Source of the DNA: Chryseobacterium cucumeris
Lineage (GTDB): Bacteria; Bacteroidota; Bacteroidia; Flavobacteriales; Weeksellaceae
DNA length: 64,000 nucleotides
Direction of reading: 5' to 3'
Assembly: GCF_001593385.1 (NCBI RefSeq)
Contig: NZ_LUVZ01000001.1
Span: 496,001-560,000, forward strand
Below are positions 27,066-36,135 of this stretch, piece after piece. The notes under the pieces were generated by a model. It had not been told where the DNA came from, did no database searches, and worked only from the letters and a program-made list of their open reading frames with translations. Position numbers and translations under genes: made by a program. Position 1 is the stretch's first letter. The number at the start of each line of letters is the position of its first letter.

Positions 27066-28877
27066 CTACTTAATATTAATTGTATAAGAAAACCCAATGT
27101 GGAACCACCTTTGCGGCATTCCCACCCCAAATGCTTCGGTATATTTTGTGTTGGTCAAATTGTTAATCAACACATACACTGAATAATCTTTCTTAGCAAA
27201 ACTCAGCTTCTCATCTACAAGATTATAGGTTCCCAGATTGACTCTTTCGTTGTAACGGTAAACAAGCTCATTGGTAAAGTTTTTCAGGAATTTCACCTCT
27301 AACTTGGACACAAACTGATGCTTCAGATTGTCCAGAATATATCTTGAAATCACACCAGCTTTTTCTTCATATTTACTATCAATATAAGTATATCCTACTG
27401 TATATTTTAACCAGTCTGTCGGTCTGTGGCTCCACTCGGCTTCGACTCCTTTTGTTTTGATATCTCCTACATTCTGGGCATACCATACTTTATCACTAAG
27501 GTCTTTTTTTACCCAGTCAATAGAGTTGCTGGAATTCCTAAGAAATCCACTTATTTTTGCTAAAATTCTGTTATTTTGATATTGATAACCTATCTCTGAT
27601 GACAAAGCATTTTCAGGCTGTAAATCCGGATTTCCCTGTTCCGTTTTACTCAAATAATAAAGTTCGGTAAAAGTGGGTACACGGTGTACTTTTGCGATAT
27701 TTCCGTAGATTTTAGAATTAGTATTAAAGTTATAGCCTACGTCAAGCCCCGGATAAAAGAAATTTCCTTCTTTAGAATAATTAGCCCATGAAATTCCCGG
27801 ACTGATGTTCAGTTTTTTATCCAGTAATGAAAAATGATGTTCAAAGAAAACCTGAGATACAAAACGGTTTCGGTCACCCAAATTACTGCTTATTAAAAAT
27901 TCTTTTCTCAGTTCAACACCAATTCCGGTTATTCCCAACCCCCACTGATAGCTGGAATTCACTTCTCCACCTACGTTATTTCCGATGTGCATATTTCGGT
28001 AAAAATCCGGATTCCATCTGTCATAAAGATACATATCCTGCCCTCTTCTCCAATACACATTAGAGTTAAGCTTCAGCTTTCCAAAAGTCTGCTGATGAGC
28101 TACACTTACAATAGAGGCCTGTGTTTCCTCATACTGTTTGGTAGCAGCACTGGAAGCATAAAAGCCATTGGCTCCGAATTTCTTTTCCGAAAACCCGGCC
28201 TGTACTCTTACATCTCCGTTTTTGATATTCAGTTTTCCCTGATAAAATACATTTCTGATCTCATAATCCGTATTGAACATATACCCTTCTGATGAAGCTG
28301 AATTCGCCTGCAGGGAGTTCGTGAATTTTTCATTTCCGATCTGCGCGTTAAATCCCAAACCATAGCTGCCGTAATCTCCACCCTCTGCGCTTATCTTCAC
28401 TTTTTTCCCCGGAACACTTCTGGTGATGATATTGATAACACCAGCATAAGCATTCTGTCCGAAACGTCTTGCAGCCGGGCCTTTTATGATTTCTATCTTT
28501 TCTACTTCATCCAGATCTACCGGAATATTCATATTATTATGTCCGGTCTGGGAGTCATTCATCCTGATTCCGTTCAACAACAGAAGAACCTGCTCAAAAG
28601 AACTACCACGAAAACCGATATCGCTCTGCACACCATTAGCTCCTCTCCTTCTGATATCCATTCCTGGCACCTGTTGAAGGATTTCGTCTATACTTTTAGC
28701 CGGAGAATTTACAATGTCTTCTCTGGTGATAACACTGATGTTCTGATTGGCACTTTTATAAGGTGTAGAGATAAATTTTCCCTGAAATTCGATGCTTTCA
28801 ATATCTGTTGTCTTTTCCTGTGCATTTACCCAAAGTAAAGATCCCAGAAAAAAAGCACTTCCTATCTTTTTGATCAT
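27066..28877 (-). CDS. TonB-dependent outer-membrane receptor (BtuB-like size)
   Basis: A 603-residue receptor. After the signal peptide (ending VNAQ) is a TonB-box-like region. The plug domain, residues 35-160, contains SIDEILQQVPGMDIRRRGANGVQSD and EKIEIIKGPAARRFGQNAYAGVINIIT. The remainder is a 22-strand barrel with LQPENALSSEIGYQY near the end. Size and plug resemble vitamin B12/BtuB-type receptors, but no riboswitch is visible upstream and the substrate is not determinable. It has its own -7 box at 28907 and is followed by a DUF2490 gene. Confidence 0.88.
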   Translation of the reverse strand: MIKKIGSAFFLGSLLWVNAQEKTTDIESIEFQGKFISTPYKSANQNISVITREDIVNSPAKSIDEILQQVPGMDIRRRGANGVQSDIGFRGSSFEQVLLLLNGIRMNDSQTGHNNMNIPVDLDEVEKIEIIKGPAARRFGQNAYAGVINIITRSVPGKKVKISAEGGDYGSYGLGFNAQIGNEKFTNSLQANSASSEGYMFNTDYEIRNVFYQGKLNIKNGDVRVQAGFSEKKFGANGFYASSAATKQYEETQASIVSVAHQQTFGKLKLNSNVYWRRGQDMYLYDRWNPDFYRNMHIGNNVGGEVNSSYQWGLGITGIGVELRKEFLISSNLGDRNRFVSQVFFEHHFSLLDKKLNISPGISWANYSKEGNFFYPGLDVGYNFNTNSKIYGNIAKVHRVPTFTELYYLSKTEQGNPDLQPENALSSEIGYQYQNNRILAKISGFLRNSSNSIDWVKKDLSDKVWYAQNVGDIKTKGVEAEWSHRPTDWLKYTVGYTYIDSKYEEKAGVISRYILDNLKHQFVSKLEVKFLKNFTNELVYRYNERVNLGTYNLVDEKLSFAKKDYSVYVLINNLTNTKYTEAFGVGMPQRWFHIGFSYTINIK

Positions 28878-28906
28878 AATCGTTTCCGTAGTTTTTTAAC
28901 AGAGTC

Positions 28907-28914
28907 CAAAAGTA
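28907..28914 (-). promoter_or_regulatory. -7 box for the TonB receptor gene
   Basis: On the minus strand TACTTTTG matches TAnnTTTG and lies 29 bases before the receptor start. It is downstream of the terminator at 28951, so the receptor is transcribed separately from the tiny ORF unit beyond it. Confidence 0.5.
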
Positions 28915-28950
28915 AGAGAGTTCACCAAGACAGGCAAATGATAGTTGTCA

Positions 28951-28980
28951 TAAAAAAAGATGCAACGTAATGCTGCATCT
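28951..28980 (-). terminator. Intrinsic terminator of a dwarf transcription unit
   Basis: Seven perfect pairs (AGATGCA / TGCATCT) around a nine-base loop, followed on the minus strand by seven T. No ordinary gene precedes it; the only reading frame before it is a 16-codon ORF ending 16 bases upstream. Confidence 0.75.
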
Positions 28981-28996
28981 GTGTGAGGGAGTAATT

Positions 28997-29047
28997 CTAT
29001 CTTTTTCTCATTAAATGTGTAACTAGATCTCTGAATAATTTTCTCAT
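28997..29047 (-). CDS. Candidate 16-residue peptide gene
   Basis: The ORF encodes MRKLFRDLVTHLMRKR: an amphipathic helix-like peptide with eight basic residues (counting histidine) and a Leu/Val/Phe face. It begins with ATG and ends with TAG 16 bases before a strong intrinsic terminator. A weak promoter (TAAAATTG) lies about 25 bases upstream. The compact start-stop-terminator arrangement argues for a real dwarf gene or a leader peptide. It is unlikely to be an attenuator for the TonB receptor because that gene has its own -7 box downstream. Chance occurrence cannot be excluded from one sequence. Confidence 0.4.
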   Translation of the reverse strand: MRKLFRDLVTHLMRKR

Positions 29048-29304
29048 TTCTATATTACATATTTACGGCTACAATTTTAAATAATTTTACAACATAAAAC
29101 AATAGTTAAACAAAAAAACACAATATATTTTTAAAAATTATATAAAACACTGTAAAATAAACCGTAAAACAACATTAAGTCCACAAAAAATATTCATTTT
29201 TATCATTCATCAACAGATTTATTTCCTTTTTCGCCTTCTTATTTCATGTTGATAATAACAATTTTTAACAATAAGATAAGCGTAAATTTTTCGCTAAAAT
29301 TTCG

Positions 29305-29312
29305 TAATTTTG
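29305..29312 (+). promoter_or_regulatory. -7 box for the uvrA leader
   Basis: TAATTTTG matches TAnnTTTG. Transcription should start near 29318, giving a leader of about 180 bases before uvrA that contains a short frameshifted ORF. Confidence 0.5.
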
Positions 29313-29329
29313 TGGGTCTTAATTTTACG

Positions 29330-29504
29330 ATGAAAGCATTCTTTTTCAACGGTAATTCTATCGGCAATCTAAAAAATTACAGCTGCAGAATATCAGATGA
29401 ATTTGGGAATACCGGCAAAAGTTCAATTGATGACAGCCTGGGAAAATTCTAAGGCAAAACACCATTATACTGAAAGTTTTAATGCTTTACAGTTACTTTT
29501 ATGA
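29330..29504 (+). pseudogene. Short frameshifted ORF in the uvrA leader
   Basis: The first frame starts MKAFFFNGNSIGNLK at 29330 and runs to a stop at 29450-29452. From an A6 run at about 29371-29376 the +1 frame reads ITAAEYQMNLGIPAKV and on to a TGA at 29502-29504, which overlaps the uvrA ATG at 29501 in ATGA fashion. Both halves look protein-like, and joining them by one extra A would give a protein of about 58 residues. It may be a decayed small gene, or a frameshift-dependent leader coupled to uvrA. Internal ATG codons at 29398 and 29437 in the +1 frame could also start a shorter product. Confidence 0.4.
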
Positions 29505-32308
29505 ATAAACAAAATATGGCTAACACAACAGAAATAGACATAAAGAAACAGATTTTCGTTAAGAATGCACATCTTAACAATCTGAAACATATAGACGTCC
29601 TGATTCCGAAAAATAAACTTATTGTTATTACAGGTGTTTCAGGAAGTGGAAAATCCTCTTTGGCCTTTGATACTATTTATGCAGAAGGACAGAGAAGATA
29701 TGTAGAAAGTTTAAGCTCTTATGCCCGTCAGTTTTTGGGAAAATTAGAAAAACCAAAAGTGGACGATATCAAAGGACTTGCACCTTCTATTGCCATCCAG
29801 CAGAAAGTAATTTCTTCCAATCCGCGTTCTACTGTGGGAACTTCTACAGAGATCTACGATTATATGAAGCTTTTATTTGCAAGGATCGGGAAAACCTTTT
29901 CACCGGTTTCCGGAGAAGAAGTGAAGAAAGATTCGGTTTCTGATGTAGTCGACTTCATCAAGGCTTCAAAAAAAGATACTTCCTTTCTATTAACTGCTCC
30001 TTTGGAATATGATGTTGACAATTTCAAAGAAACCTTAAATATTTTAAAACTGGCAGGTTTCACAAGGCTTGAAATCAATGGAAATGTTGCAGGAATTGAA
30101 GACCTTGAAAGTTTTGGTTTTACTCCTGAGAAAGGAATGACTATTAATCTTGTCATCGACCGTTTCTCATACGAAGAAGACGAAAGTTTTTTACAGAGAC
30201 TTGCAGACTCTATACAAATGGCGTTCTATGAAGGACGCGGATATTGTTCACTAAAGAACATCGATACAGAAAAAGTAAAAGAATTTTCCAATAAATTTGA
30301 GTTGGACGGCATGGAGTTCCTTGAACCCAACGTTCATTTTTTCAGCTTTAATAATCCATACGGAGCATGTCCGGCGTGTGAAGGGTATGGAAAAGTAATT
30401 GGAATTGATGAGGATCTTGTAGTTCCTAATAAAACATTATCCATCTACGAAGATGCTGTTGTCTGCTGGAGAGGAGAAACGATGAGCGAATGGAAAAAAG
30501 ATTTCATCAAAAAAGCAGGTGATTTCCCTATCCACAAACCTTATCATCAATTAACAAAAGAACAGAAAAACTTCCTTTGGAAAGGTGACGGAAGGAGCAG
30601 TTTCCCTTGCATCAATAATTTCTTCAAGATGCTTGAAGAAAACCTTTATAAAATCCAGTACAGAGTAATGCTTTCCCGTTACAGAGGAAAAACCCTTTGC
30701 CCGACATGTGAAGGGTTGAGACTTCGTGAAGAAACAAGCTGGGTAAAAGTAGACGGACACAATATTCAATCGATGATTGAGCTTCCTTTGGATGAGCTGG
30801 CTCCTGTCATTAATGGATTGAAGCTTTCTGATCATGACAAAGAAGTAGCCAAAAGACTGATCTATGAAATCACCACCCGCCTGGAATTTTTATTAAAGGT
30901 AGGATTAGGATATTTAACCTTAAACAGAACGTCCAATACCCTTTCAGGAGGAGAAAGCCAGAGAATTAACTTAGCAACCAGTTTAGGAAGTTCTCTGGTG
31001 GGTTCTATTTACATATTGGATGAACCTTCTATCGGACTGCACTCTAAAGACACCGAAAACCTGATCGAAGTATTGAAAAATCTTCGTGACCTTGGAAATA
31101 CCGTTATTGTAGTAGAACACGACGAGGATGTGATGAGAGCGGCAGACTATATTATTGATATTGGTCCGGAAGCAGGTTATCTTGGTGGCGAACTGGTATT
31201 TGCCGGTGATTATAAAGACTTGAAAAAAGCCAATACCCTTACTTCAGAATATCTTACGGGAAGACTTGAAATTGAAGTTCCGAAAAAAAGAAGAAAAGGA
31301 AAAGAATGGATTCATATTAAAGGTGCGCGTCAGAATAACCTTAAAAATATAGATGTAGACGTTCCTTTGGAAAGTCTGGTAGTTATTTCCGGAGTTTCAG
31401 GAAGTGGAAAGTCTACTTTGATGAAAGAGATCCTCACCAATGACATCCAGATCCAACTTGGAATGGGTGGTAAAAAAGGAGACTATGATTCTGTAGAATT
31501 CCCGAAAAAACTGATCAAAAATATTGAATTGATTGATCAGAACCCGATTGGAAAATCATCCCGTTCAAACCCTGTCACCTATCTAAAAGCTTACGATGAT
31601 ATCCGTGATCTTTTTGCCAAGCAGAAAGTGGCCAAAATGATGGGTTACAAGCCTAAGCATTTCTCTTTCAACGTGGATGGAGGTAGATGTGATGAATGTA
31701 AAGGAGAAGGAGTAATCAATGTGTCTATGCAGTTTATGGCAGACATCGAGCTTGAATGCGAAGTTTGTAAAGGAACCCGATTCAAAAATGAAATCCTTGA
31801 AGTAAGATTTGATGAAAAAAACATCTCTGATATTCTTCATATGACCGTAGATGAAGCATTGGAATTCTTTAAAGATAATAATGAAGAAAAGATTGTAACA
31901 AAGCTGAGACCTTTGCAGGAAGTAGGATTAGGCTACCTGCAGCTGGGACAAAGCTCTTCTACCCTTTCAGGTGGTGAGGCACAACGTGTGAAACTGGCTT
32001 CTTTCCTTGTAAAAGGAGTAACCACAGATAAAACATTATTCATCTTTGACGAACCTTCTACAGGGCTTCACTTCCATGATATTCAGAAATTACTGAAGTC
32101 ATTACAGGCTTTGATTGATCTTGGACATTCAGTGATTGTTATTGAGCATCAGCCTGATATCATCAAATGTGCCGATTATATTATCGATATCGGTCCGGAA
32201 GCCGGAAAACATGGTGGCGAAGTTGTATTTGCAGGAACACCTGAAGATCTGACTAAAAATAAAAAGTCCTATACGGCAAAATACATCAAAGAAAAATTGG
32301 AACAATAA
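29501..32308 (+). CDS. uvrA: Excinuclease ABC subunit A
   Basis: A 935-residue DNA-damage recognition ATPase of nucleotide excision repair. The first P-loop is GVSGSGKSSLAFDTIYAEGQRRYVESLS (about residues 43-70, given in part), the second GVSGSGKSTLMKEIL (about 631). Two zinc modules are present, with CPACEGYG/CPTCEGLR and CDECKGEG/CEVCKGTRF. Signature motifs LSGGESQRI and LSGGEAQRV precede the Walker B segments YILDEPSIGLH and FIFDEPSTGLH. The start may be ATG 29501 or 29516. It forms a single-gene unit with a leader ORF overlapping the first ATG and a strong terminator after the stop. Confidence 0.97.
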   Translation: MNKQNMANTTEIDIKKQIFVKNAHLNNLKHIDVLIPKNKLIVITGVSGSGKSSLAFDTIYAEGQRRYVESLSSYARQFLGKLEKPKVDDIKGLAPSIAIQQKVISSNPRSTVGTSTEIYDYMKLLFARIGKTFSPVSGEEVKKDSVSDVVDFIKASKKDTSFLLTAPLEYDVDNFKETLNILKLAGFTRLEINGNVAGIEDLESFGFTPEKGMTINLVIDRFSYEEDESFLQRLADSIQMAFYEGRGYCSLKNIDTEKVKEFSNKFELDGMEFLEPNVHFFSFNNPYGACPACEGYGKVIGIDEDLVVPNKTLSIYEDAVVCWRGETMSEWKKDFIKKAGDFPIHKPYHQLTKEQKNFLWKGDGRSSFPCINNFFKMLEENLYKIQYRVMLSRYRGKTLCPTCEGLRLREETSWVKVDGHNIQSMIELPLDELAPVINGLKLSDHDKEVAKRLIYEITTRLEFLLKVGLGYLTLNRTSNTLSGGESQRINLATSLGSSLVGSIYILDEPSIGLHSKDTENLIEVLKNLRDLGNTVIVVEHDEDVMRAADYIIDIGPEAGYLGGELVFAGDYKDLKKANTLTSEYLTGRLEIEVPKKRRKGKEWIHIKGARQNNLKNIDVDVPLESLVVISGVSGSGKSTLMKEILTNDIQIQLGMGGKKGDYDSVEFPKKLIKNIELIDQNPIGKSSRSNPVTYLKAYDDIRDLFAKQKVAKMMGYKPKHFSFNVDGGRCDECKGEGVINVSMQFMADIELECEVCKGTRFKNEILEVRFDEKNISDILHMTVDEALEFFKDNNEEKIVTKLRPLQEVGLGYLQLGQSSSTLSGGEAQRVKLASFLVKGVTTDKTLFIFDEPSTGLHFHDIQKLLKSLQALIDLGHSVIVIEHQPDIIKCADYIIDIGPEAGKHGGEVVFAGTPEDLTKNKKSYTAKYIKEKLEQ

Positions 32309-32312
32309 ATAC

Positions 32313-32346
32313 AATCGGCTGTTTTAAAAACAGCCGATTTTTATTT
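32313..32346 (+). terminator. Intrinsic terminator of uvrA
   Basis: A stem of about twelve pairs (AATCGGCTGTTT / AAACAGCCGATT) with an almost absent loop and a T tract, immediately after the uvrA stop. Confidence 0.88.
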
Positions 32347-32396
32347 AGATTCTTTATCTTTATTCAACTTATTAACCCATTACAAAATTATTCTTT

Positions 32397-33164
32397 ATGC
32401 CTTGGAATCCCGAATTATACGATCAATACAAAGATGTACGTTACAAACCCTTTTATGATTTAGCAGCATTAATTAAGCCTGAAAATAATATAAAAGCTAT
32501 TGATTTAGGCTGTGGAACCGGAGAACAAACCTCTATTCTAATGGAAAAACTCACAGGTTCTACATTCTTAGGAATTGATTCATCAGCAGAAATGCTTGAA
32601 AAATCAAAGAAATTTGAAAACGATCATTTACATTTTAAGCTTCAGAGCATTGAAGAAGCAGCACTGTCTGATCAGAAATGGGATCTTGTCTTCAGTAATG
32701 CCGCTTTACAGTGGGCTGATGATCACGAAACTTTATTTCCTAAAATCATTGGATTACTTTCAGAGAATGGACAGTTAGCCATACAAATGCCCGTCCAGAA
32801 AGAAAATATTCTGAACCAGATTCTAACGGAAATGGCAGATGAGGAGCCTTATGCATCCCAATTAAATCATTTTAACCGCGATTCTCCGGTGCTTTCAATG
32901 GATGATTATGCCCAGATATTATTTGATAACGGAATTCATGATATTGAAATATTTCAGAAAGTATATCCCATCATTGCGAATGATCACGAGGCTTTATACA
33001 CCTTTATTTCAGGAACGGCATTGTTACCTTATTTAGAACGTCTGGAAGGAGAACAGAAAGAACAATTCATCTCCGAATTTAAATCTCGTATCGCCAAAAG
33101 GTTTACGAAATATCCGGCTATCTATGCATTCAAGCGCATCCTGATGTATGGCCGTAAGAAATAG
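32397..33164 (+). CDS. Class I SAM-dependent methyltransferase (trans-aconitate methyltransferase-like)
   Basis: A 255-residue protein. Motif I is AIDLGCGTGEQT at about residues 34-45, followed by FLGIDSSAEML and SNAALQWADDHE, segments shared with trans-aconitate 2-methyltransferase (Tam). The N-terminal WNPELYDQYKDVRYKPFYDL is also Tam-like. It could methylate a tricarboxylic acid or a related small acid; the substrate is inference from family resemblance. It stands alone between terminators. Confidence 0.82.
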   Translation: MPWNPELYDQYKDVRYKPFYDLAALIKPENNIKAIDLGCGTGEQTSILMEKLTGSTFLGIDSSAEMLEKSKKFENDHLHFKLQSIEEAALSDQKWDLVFSNAALQWADDHETLFPKIIGLLSENGQLAIQMPVQKENILNQILTEMADEEPYASQLNHFNRDSPVLSMDDYAQILFDNGIHDIEIFQKVYPIIANDHEALYTFISGTALLPYLERLEGEQKEQFISEFKSRIAKRFTKYPAIYAFKRILMYGRKK

Positions 33165-33188
33165 AAAATCTTGATCCCCCATAAAAGA

Positions 33189-33231
33189 AAGCTGCCACAA
33201 AAGCCAAATTATTTGGCTTTTGTGGCAGCTT
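33189..33231. terminator. Very long bidirectional hairpin terminator
   Basis: Twenty uninterrupted base pairs (left arm 33189-33208, right arm 33212-33231, TTA loop) between two converging genes. The T tract is poor on both sides, so stem strength probably does most of the work. Confidence 0.75.
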
Positions 33232-33250
33232 CGTCTTTATAGATTCTTTA

Positions 33251-33889
33251 CTATTTTATATTATACAAGAACGGACTTTCCCTGATATACTCAGAATTTT
33301 CAATCTGAGAAGCTAAAAAATCAGCAAGATCTGCAGCACTGATACTTTCTCCTTTGCAGTCTGTAAGGCTTATTTCCGTTGGAAAACGGTCCTCTGTAAG
33401 ATGAATCAGAGGTAGTCTTACCAAGGTCCAATCCAGGTTGCTCTCCAGAAGAAGTTCATATTCTTTTTGTTTATCAGTTGTAGTCTCACGGTAATTCTGA
33501 TACATCCAGTCTGTCGCCATTTTTACCTTTTCATTTTTATGATCGGACGGTGTATTTACACTCAAGCCTGTAGTTACAATATAGCGACCGATTCCATGAT
33601 GACTCATTGCAGAAATGATATTTTTTGTAGCATCACTAAAAATAGACTTCTCTCCTTTTGGCTGCCCTAAAGTACTCATGACAAGATCAGTTCCTAGAAT
33701 CAATTTATCGATCGCTGTTGTATCCCTTGCATCTCCTTTTACCACTTCAATTAATGGATTTTGAAGGGTGAAATTCTTGGGATGCCTTAATAAAAGTTTA
33801 AGATGATATCCTTTCTCAAGAAGGTTTTGTACCAGATATTGTCCGGATTTTCCGGTTCCGCCGATGACGGCAATTTTATGGATTTTCAT
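33251..33889 (-). CDS. NAD(P)-binding NmrA-like oxidoreductase
   Basis: A 212-residue Rossmann-fold protein of the atypical short-chain dehydrogenase group. The dinucleotide motif is GGTGKSGQYLV at about residues 8-18, with VVKGDARD and VMSTLGQP following. There is no YxxxK pair in a typical position, as is usual in this group (SDR a5-type, annotated NAD(P)H-binding). It may bind NADPH and reduce or sense a small molecule. The start is MKIHKIAVIGG at 33889; an upstream in-frame ATG at 33916 is improbable. A palindrome CTAATG-ac-CATTAG lies about 50 bases upstream. Confidence 0.78.
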   Translation of the reverse strand: MKIHKIAVIGGTGKSGQYLVQNLLEKGYHLKLLLRHPKNFTLQNPLIEVVKGDARDTTAIDKLILGTDLVMSTLGQPKGEKSIFSDATKNIISAMSHHGIGRYIVTTGLSVNTPSDHKNEKVKMATDWMYQNYRETTTDKQKEYELLLESNLDWTLVRLPLIHLTEDRFPTEISLTDCKGESISAADLADFLASQIENSEYIRESPFLYNIK

Positions 33890-34232
33890 AATGATTTTTT
33901 TAATATTAAATATCAATAATCAGCAGCTGATTCACCGCTAATGACCATTAGTATTATAAAAGATGAATTGTCTTTTCTTTAGATAAGAATAATAGGTATA
34001 TAGGGTTCAGAAAATTGAACCTAAGATGTTCAGGCTTAAAAGTAACACCTGACTCATAGTAATATGTATTACGAGATTTTAATGAATTAAAGTTACTTAT
34101 TTTCCTTATTAAAAAAATCAAAAAATTATGATTTTGACAACATATATTAAAAGAGAAAGTTTTTAACTTTGATAACAAACTTACTACCAGCACATTCCAT
34201 CAAAAACATCTACACTAATAAAATATAATAAT
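33890..34232. promoter_or_regulatory. Intergenic region with an operator-like palindrome
   Basis: The 343 bases between divergent genes hold a 14-bp inverted repeat at 33938-33951 (CTAATG-AC-CATTAG), placed where a repressor of the NmrA-like gene would bind. The rest is AT-rich with no convincing gene; a minus-strand frame at 33954-34193 lacks coding character. Confidence 0.4.
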
Positions 34233-35342
34233 ATGGAACCCTTTACAGTAAACATCCCTGAATCGGTGATCACCGATCTTAAAAATCGCCTGCAAAATAC
34301 CCGCTGGCCCGGAGAACCTGAAGGCTCAGGCTGGAACTACGGAACCAACGAAACTTACCTAAAAGAACTTACCCATTACTGGATCAATGATTATAACTGG
34401 AGAATGCGCGAACAGCAATTGAATCAGCATCCTCAGTATATCGTACTGATAGACGGAATTCTAATTCATTTTCAATACATAAGGGGAAAAGGTCCTAACC
34501 CAAAACCATTGATTCTTACTCATGGCTGGCCGGATAGCTATTACCGTTTTCATAAAATTATCCCATTGCTTACAGAAGGCGAAAAGAGTTTTGATCTGGT
34601 TATCCCTTCCATTCCGGGATTTGGTTTTTCTGATAAAACAGCAGTCAGCAGCGAAAGAGTCGCTGATCTTTGGAAAAAATTAATGACAGAAGTACTTGGC
34701 TACAAAAAATTTTATGCTGCAGGAGGAGATATCGGCATGGGCGTAGTAAAAGCACTGACTTCAAAATACCCTGAAGTCCTGGAAGCTGTTCATCTTACCG
34801 ATGTGGGATACCCTACCGGTCAGGAAGATTTCACCACAATGAGTAAAGAAGAACAGGAATTCGCGCAGTTTGTTCAGCAGTGGTGGTACAGCGAAGGAGC
34901 TTATGCCATGGTACAGTCTACCAAACCTCAATCTCTGGCCTATGGTCTCAATGATTCTCCTGTCGGATTGGCAGCCTGGATCATTAGCTTTACCAATGCA
35001 GGAGCTTCTCCGGAGCTGATTGAAGCAGCATTTGGGGGCAGAGACGAATTACTTACTAATATTATGATTTATTGGGTCACACAAACCATTGGTTCTTCTG
35101 CCAGAATGTATAAGGAAGATGCAGCGGCTTTATGGAGCGGAACACAGGTTCATCAAAAAAGCAGCGTTCCTGCAGGAGTACTTGTATTTCCACGCGAAGC
35201 CCAGTTTCCAAAAGAATGGGCAGAACGTTTTGTGAATGTCACCAGTTTTAAAAAGATGAATGAAGGTGGCCATTTTGCCGCCCTAGAATTACCTCATCTA
35301 TTTGCAGATGAGCTAAGGTCATTCTTTTATTCTGTCCCATAA
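34233..35342 (+). CDS. Epoxide hydrolase (EHN-type alpha/beta hydrolase)
   Basis: A 369-residue protein with the N-terminal epoxide hydrolase domain (residues 1-110, WPGEPEGSGWNYGT) followed by an alpha/beta hydrolase domain. The oxyanion segment is HGWPDS (about 95-100), the nucleophile Asp166 lies in AGGDIGMG, and the general-base His is in GGHFAALELP near residue 350. It should open epoxides to diols in the cytoplasm; no signal peptide is present. A lipoprotein hydrolase gene follows after nine bases, so the two form an operon. Confidence 0.88.
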   Translation: MEPFTVNIPESVITDLKNRLQNTRWPGEPEGSGWNYGTNETYLKELTHYWINDYNWRMREQQLNQHPQYIVLIDGILIHFQYIRGKGPNPKPLILTHGWPDSYYRFHKIIPLLTEGEKSFDLVIPSIPGFGFSDKTAVSSERVADLWKKLMTEVLGYKKFYAAGGDIGMGVVKALTSKYPEVLEAVHLTDVGYPTGQEDFTTMSKEEQEFAQFVQQWWYSEGAYAMVQSTKPQSLAYGLNDSPVGLAAWIISFTNAGASPELIEAAFGGRDELLTNIMIYWVTQTIGSSARMYKEDAAALWSGTQVHQKSSVPAGVLVFPREAQFPKEWAERFVNVTSFKKMNEGGHFAALELPHLFADELRSFFYSVP

Positions 35343-35351
35343 AAACAATGT

Positions 35352-36122
35352 ATGAAATATAATATATCTGCCCTTCTTACAGTTTCTGTTTTGATGATGA
35401 GCTGTACTACACAAAAGAAAAATACTGAAAGTAATGATTATGAAGTAAGACTGGATACTTTAACCTTCTTTGACCAGAGCAGAAACCGGAAGATTCCTGT
35501 AGCCTTTTATCACCCTAAAACGGATAAAAAGATTCCCAATCAACAGGTTATTATCTTTAATCACGGATATGGTTTTAATAAGGGTGGCGATTATTTTGTC
35601 TACTCTTATTTGACTGAAAAACTGGCTTCAAAAGGTTATTTTACGGTCAGTATCCAGCATGAACTTACAACAGACCATCTGTTGCCCACTGAAGGAAATT
35701 TACAAATGATGAGAAGGCCTTTCTGGCAGAATGGTTCGGATAATATTCTTTTTGTACTGAATAAACTTAAAAAGATGAAACCAGAACTGGATTATAAACA
35801 TCTTTCCTTAATAGGCCATTCCAATGGTGGTGATATGACAGCATTATTCGCAAATCAGCATCCTAACCTAGTATATAAACTGATTACAATCGACAACCGC
35901 AGAATGTTTCTGCCCAGAACTTCTGTTCCTAAAGTATATACTCTGCGTTCTAATGATTATCCGGCTGATGAAGGCGTACTTCCAAATGAGGTAGAACAAA
36001 ACAAGTATTCTATGACAGTACAAAAAACCTCCATTAATCATAGCCATATGGATAATAAAGGCAGTGATGAAGAAAAAAGAGTCTTAAATGATTTTGTTTT
36101 AAAATATCTTTCTGAGCAGTAA
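35352..36122 (+). CDS. Alpha/beta hydrolase-fold lipoprotein
   Basis: A 256-residue protein with a lipobox (VLMMSCTTQ, Cys18) and an alpha/beta hydrolase fold. NHGYGFNKGG resembles the oxyanion segment, and the nucleophile elbow GHSNGGDM carries the catalytic Ser at about residue 157. It resembles chlorophyllase/dienelactone-hydrolase-like envelope esterases. It is cotranscribed with the epoxide hydrolase (nine-base gap) and ends at a strong hairpin that contains two TTATCCACA sites. Confidence 0.78.
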   Translation: MKYNISALLTVSVLMMSCTTQKKNTESNDYEVRLDTLTFFDQSRNRKIPVAFYHPKTDKKIPNQQVIIFNHGYGFNKGGDYFVYSYLTEKLASKGYFTVSIQHELTTDHLLPTEGNLQMMRRPFWQNGSDNILFVLNKLKKMKPELDYKHLSLIGHSNGGDMTALFANQHPNLVYKLITIDNRRMFLPRTSVPKVYTLRSNDYPADEGVLPNEVEQNKYSMTVQKTSINHSHMDNKGSDEEKRVLNDFVLKYLSEQ

Positions 36123-36135
36123 TTTCAAAAAGCTC

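Noticed and set aside
28878..29047. Cobalamin riboswitch before the BtuB-sized TonB receptor
   Set aside because: The space between the receptor start and the upstream terminator is too short, and no B12-box-like sequence was seen; the receptor has its own -7 box close to its start.
33954..34193. Minus-strand ORF of 79 codons in the gap before the epoxide hydrolase gene
   Set aside because: Rich in Phe, Leu, Asn and Lys as expected for random AT-rich DNA. It lacks a recognisable start context or family, and runs over an operator-like palindrome.
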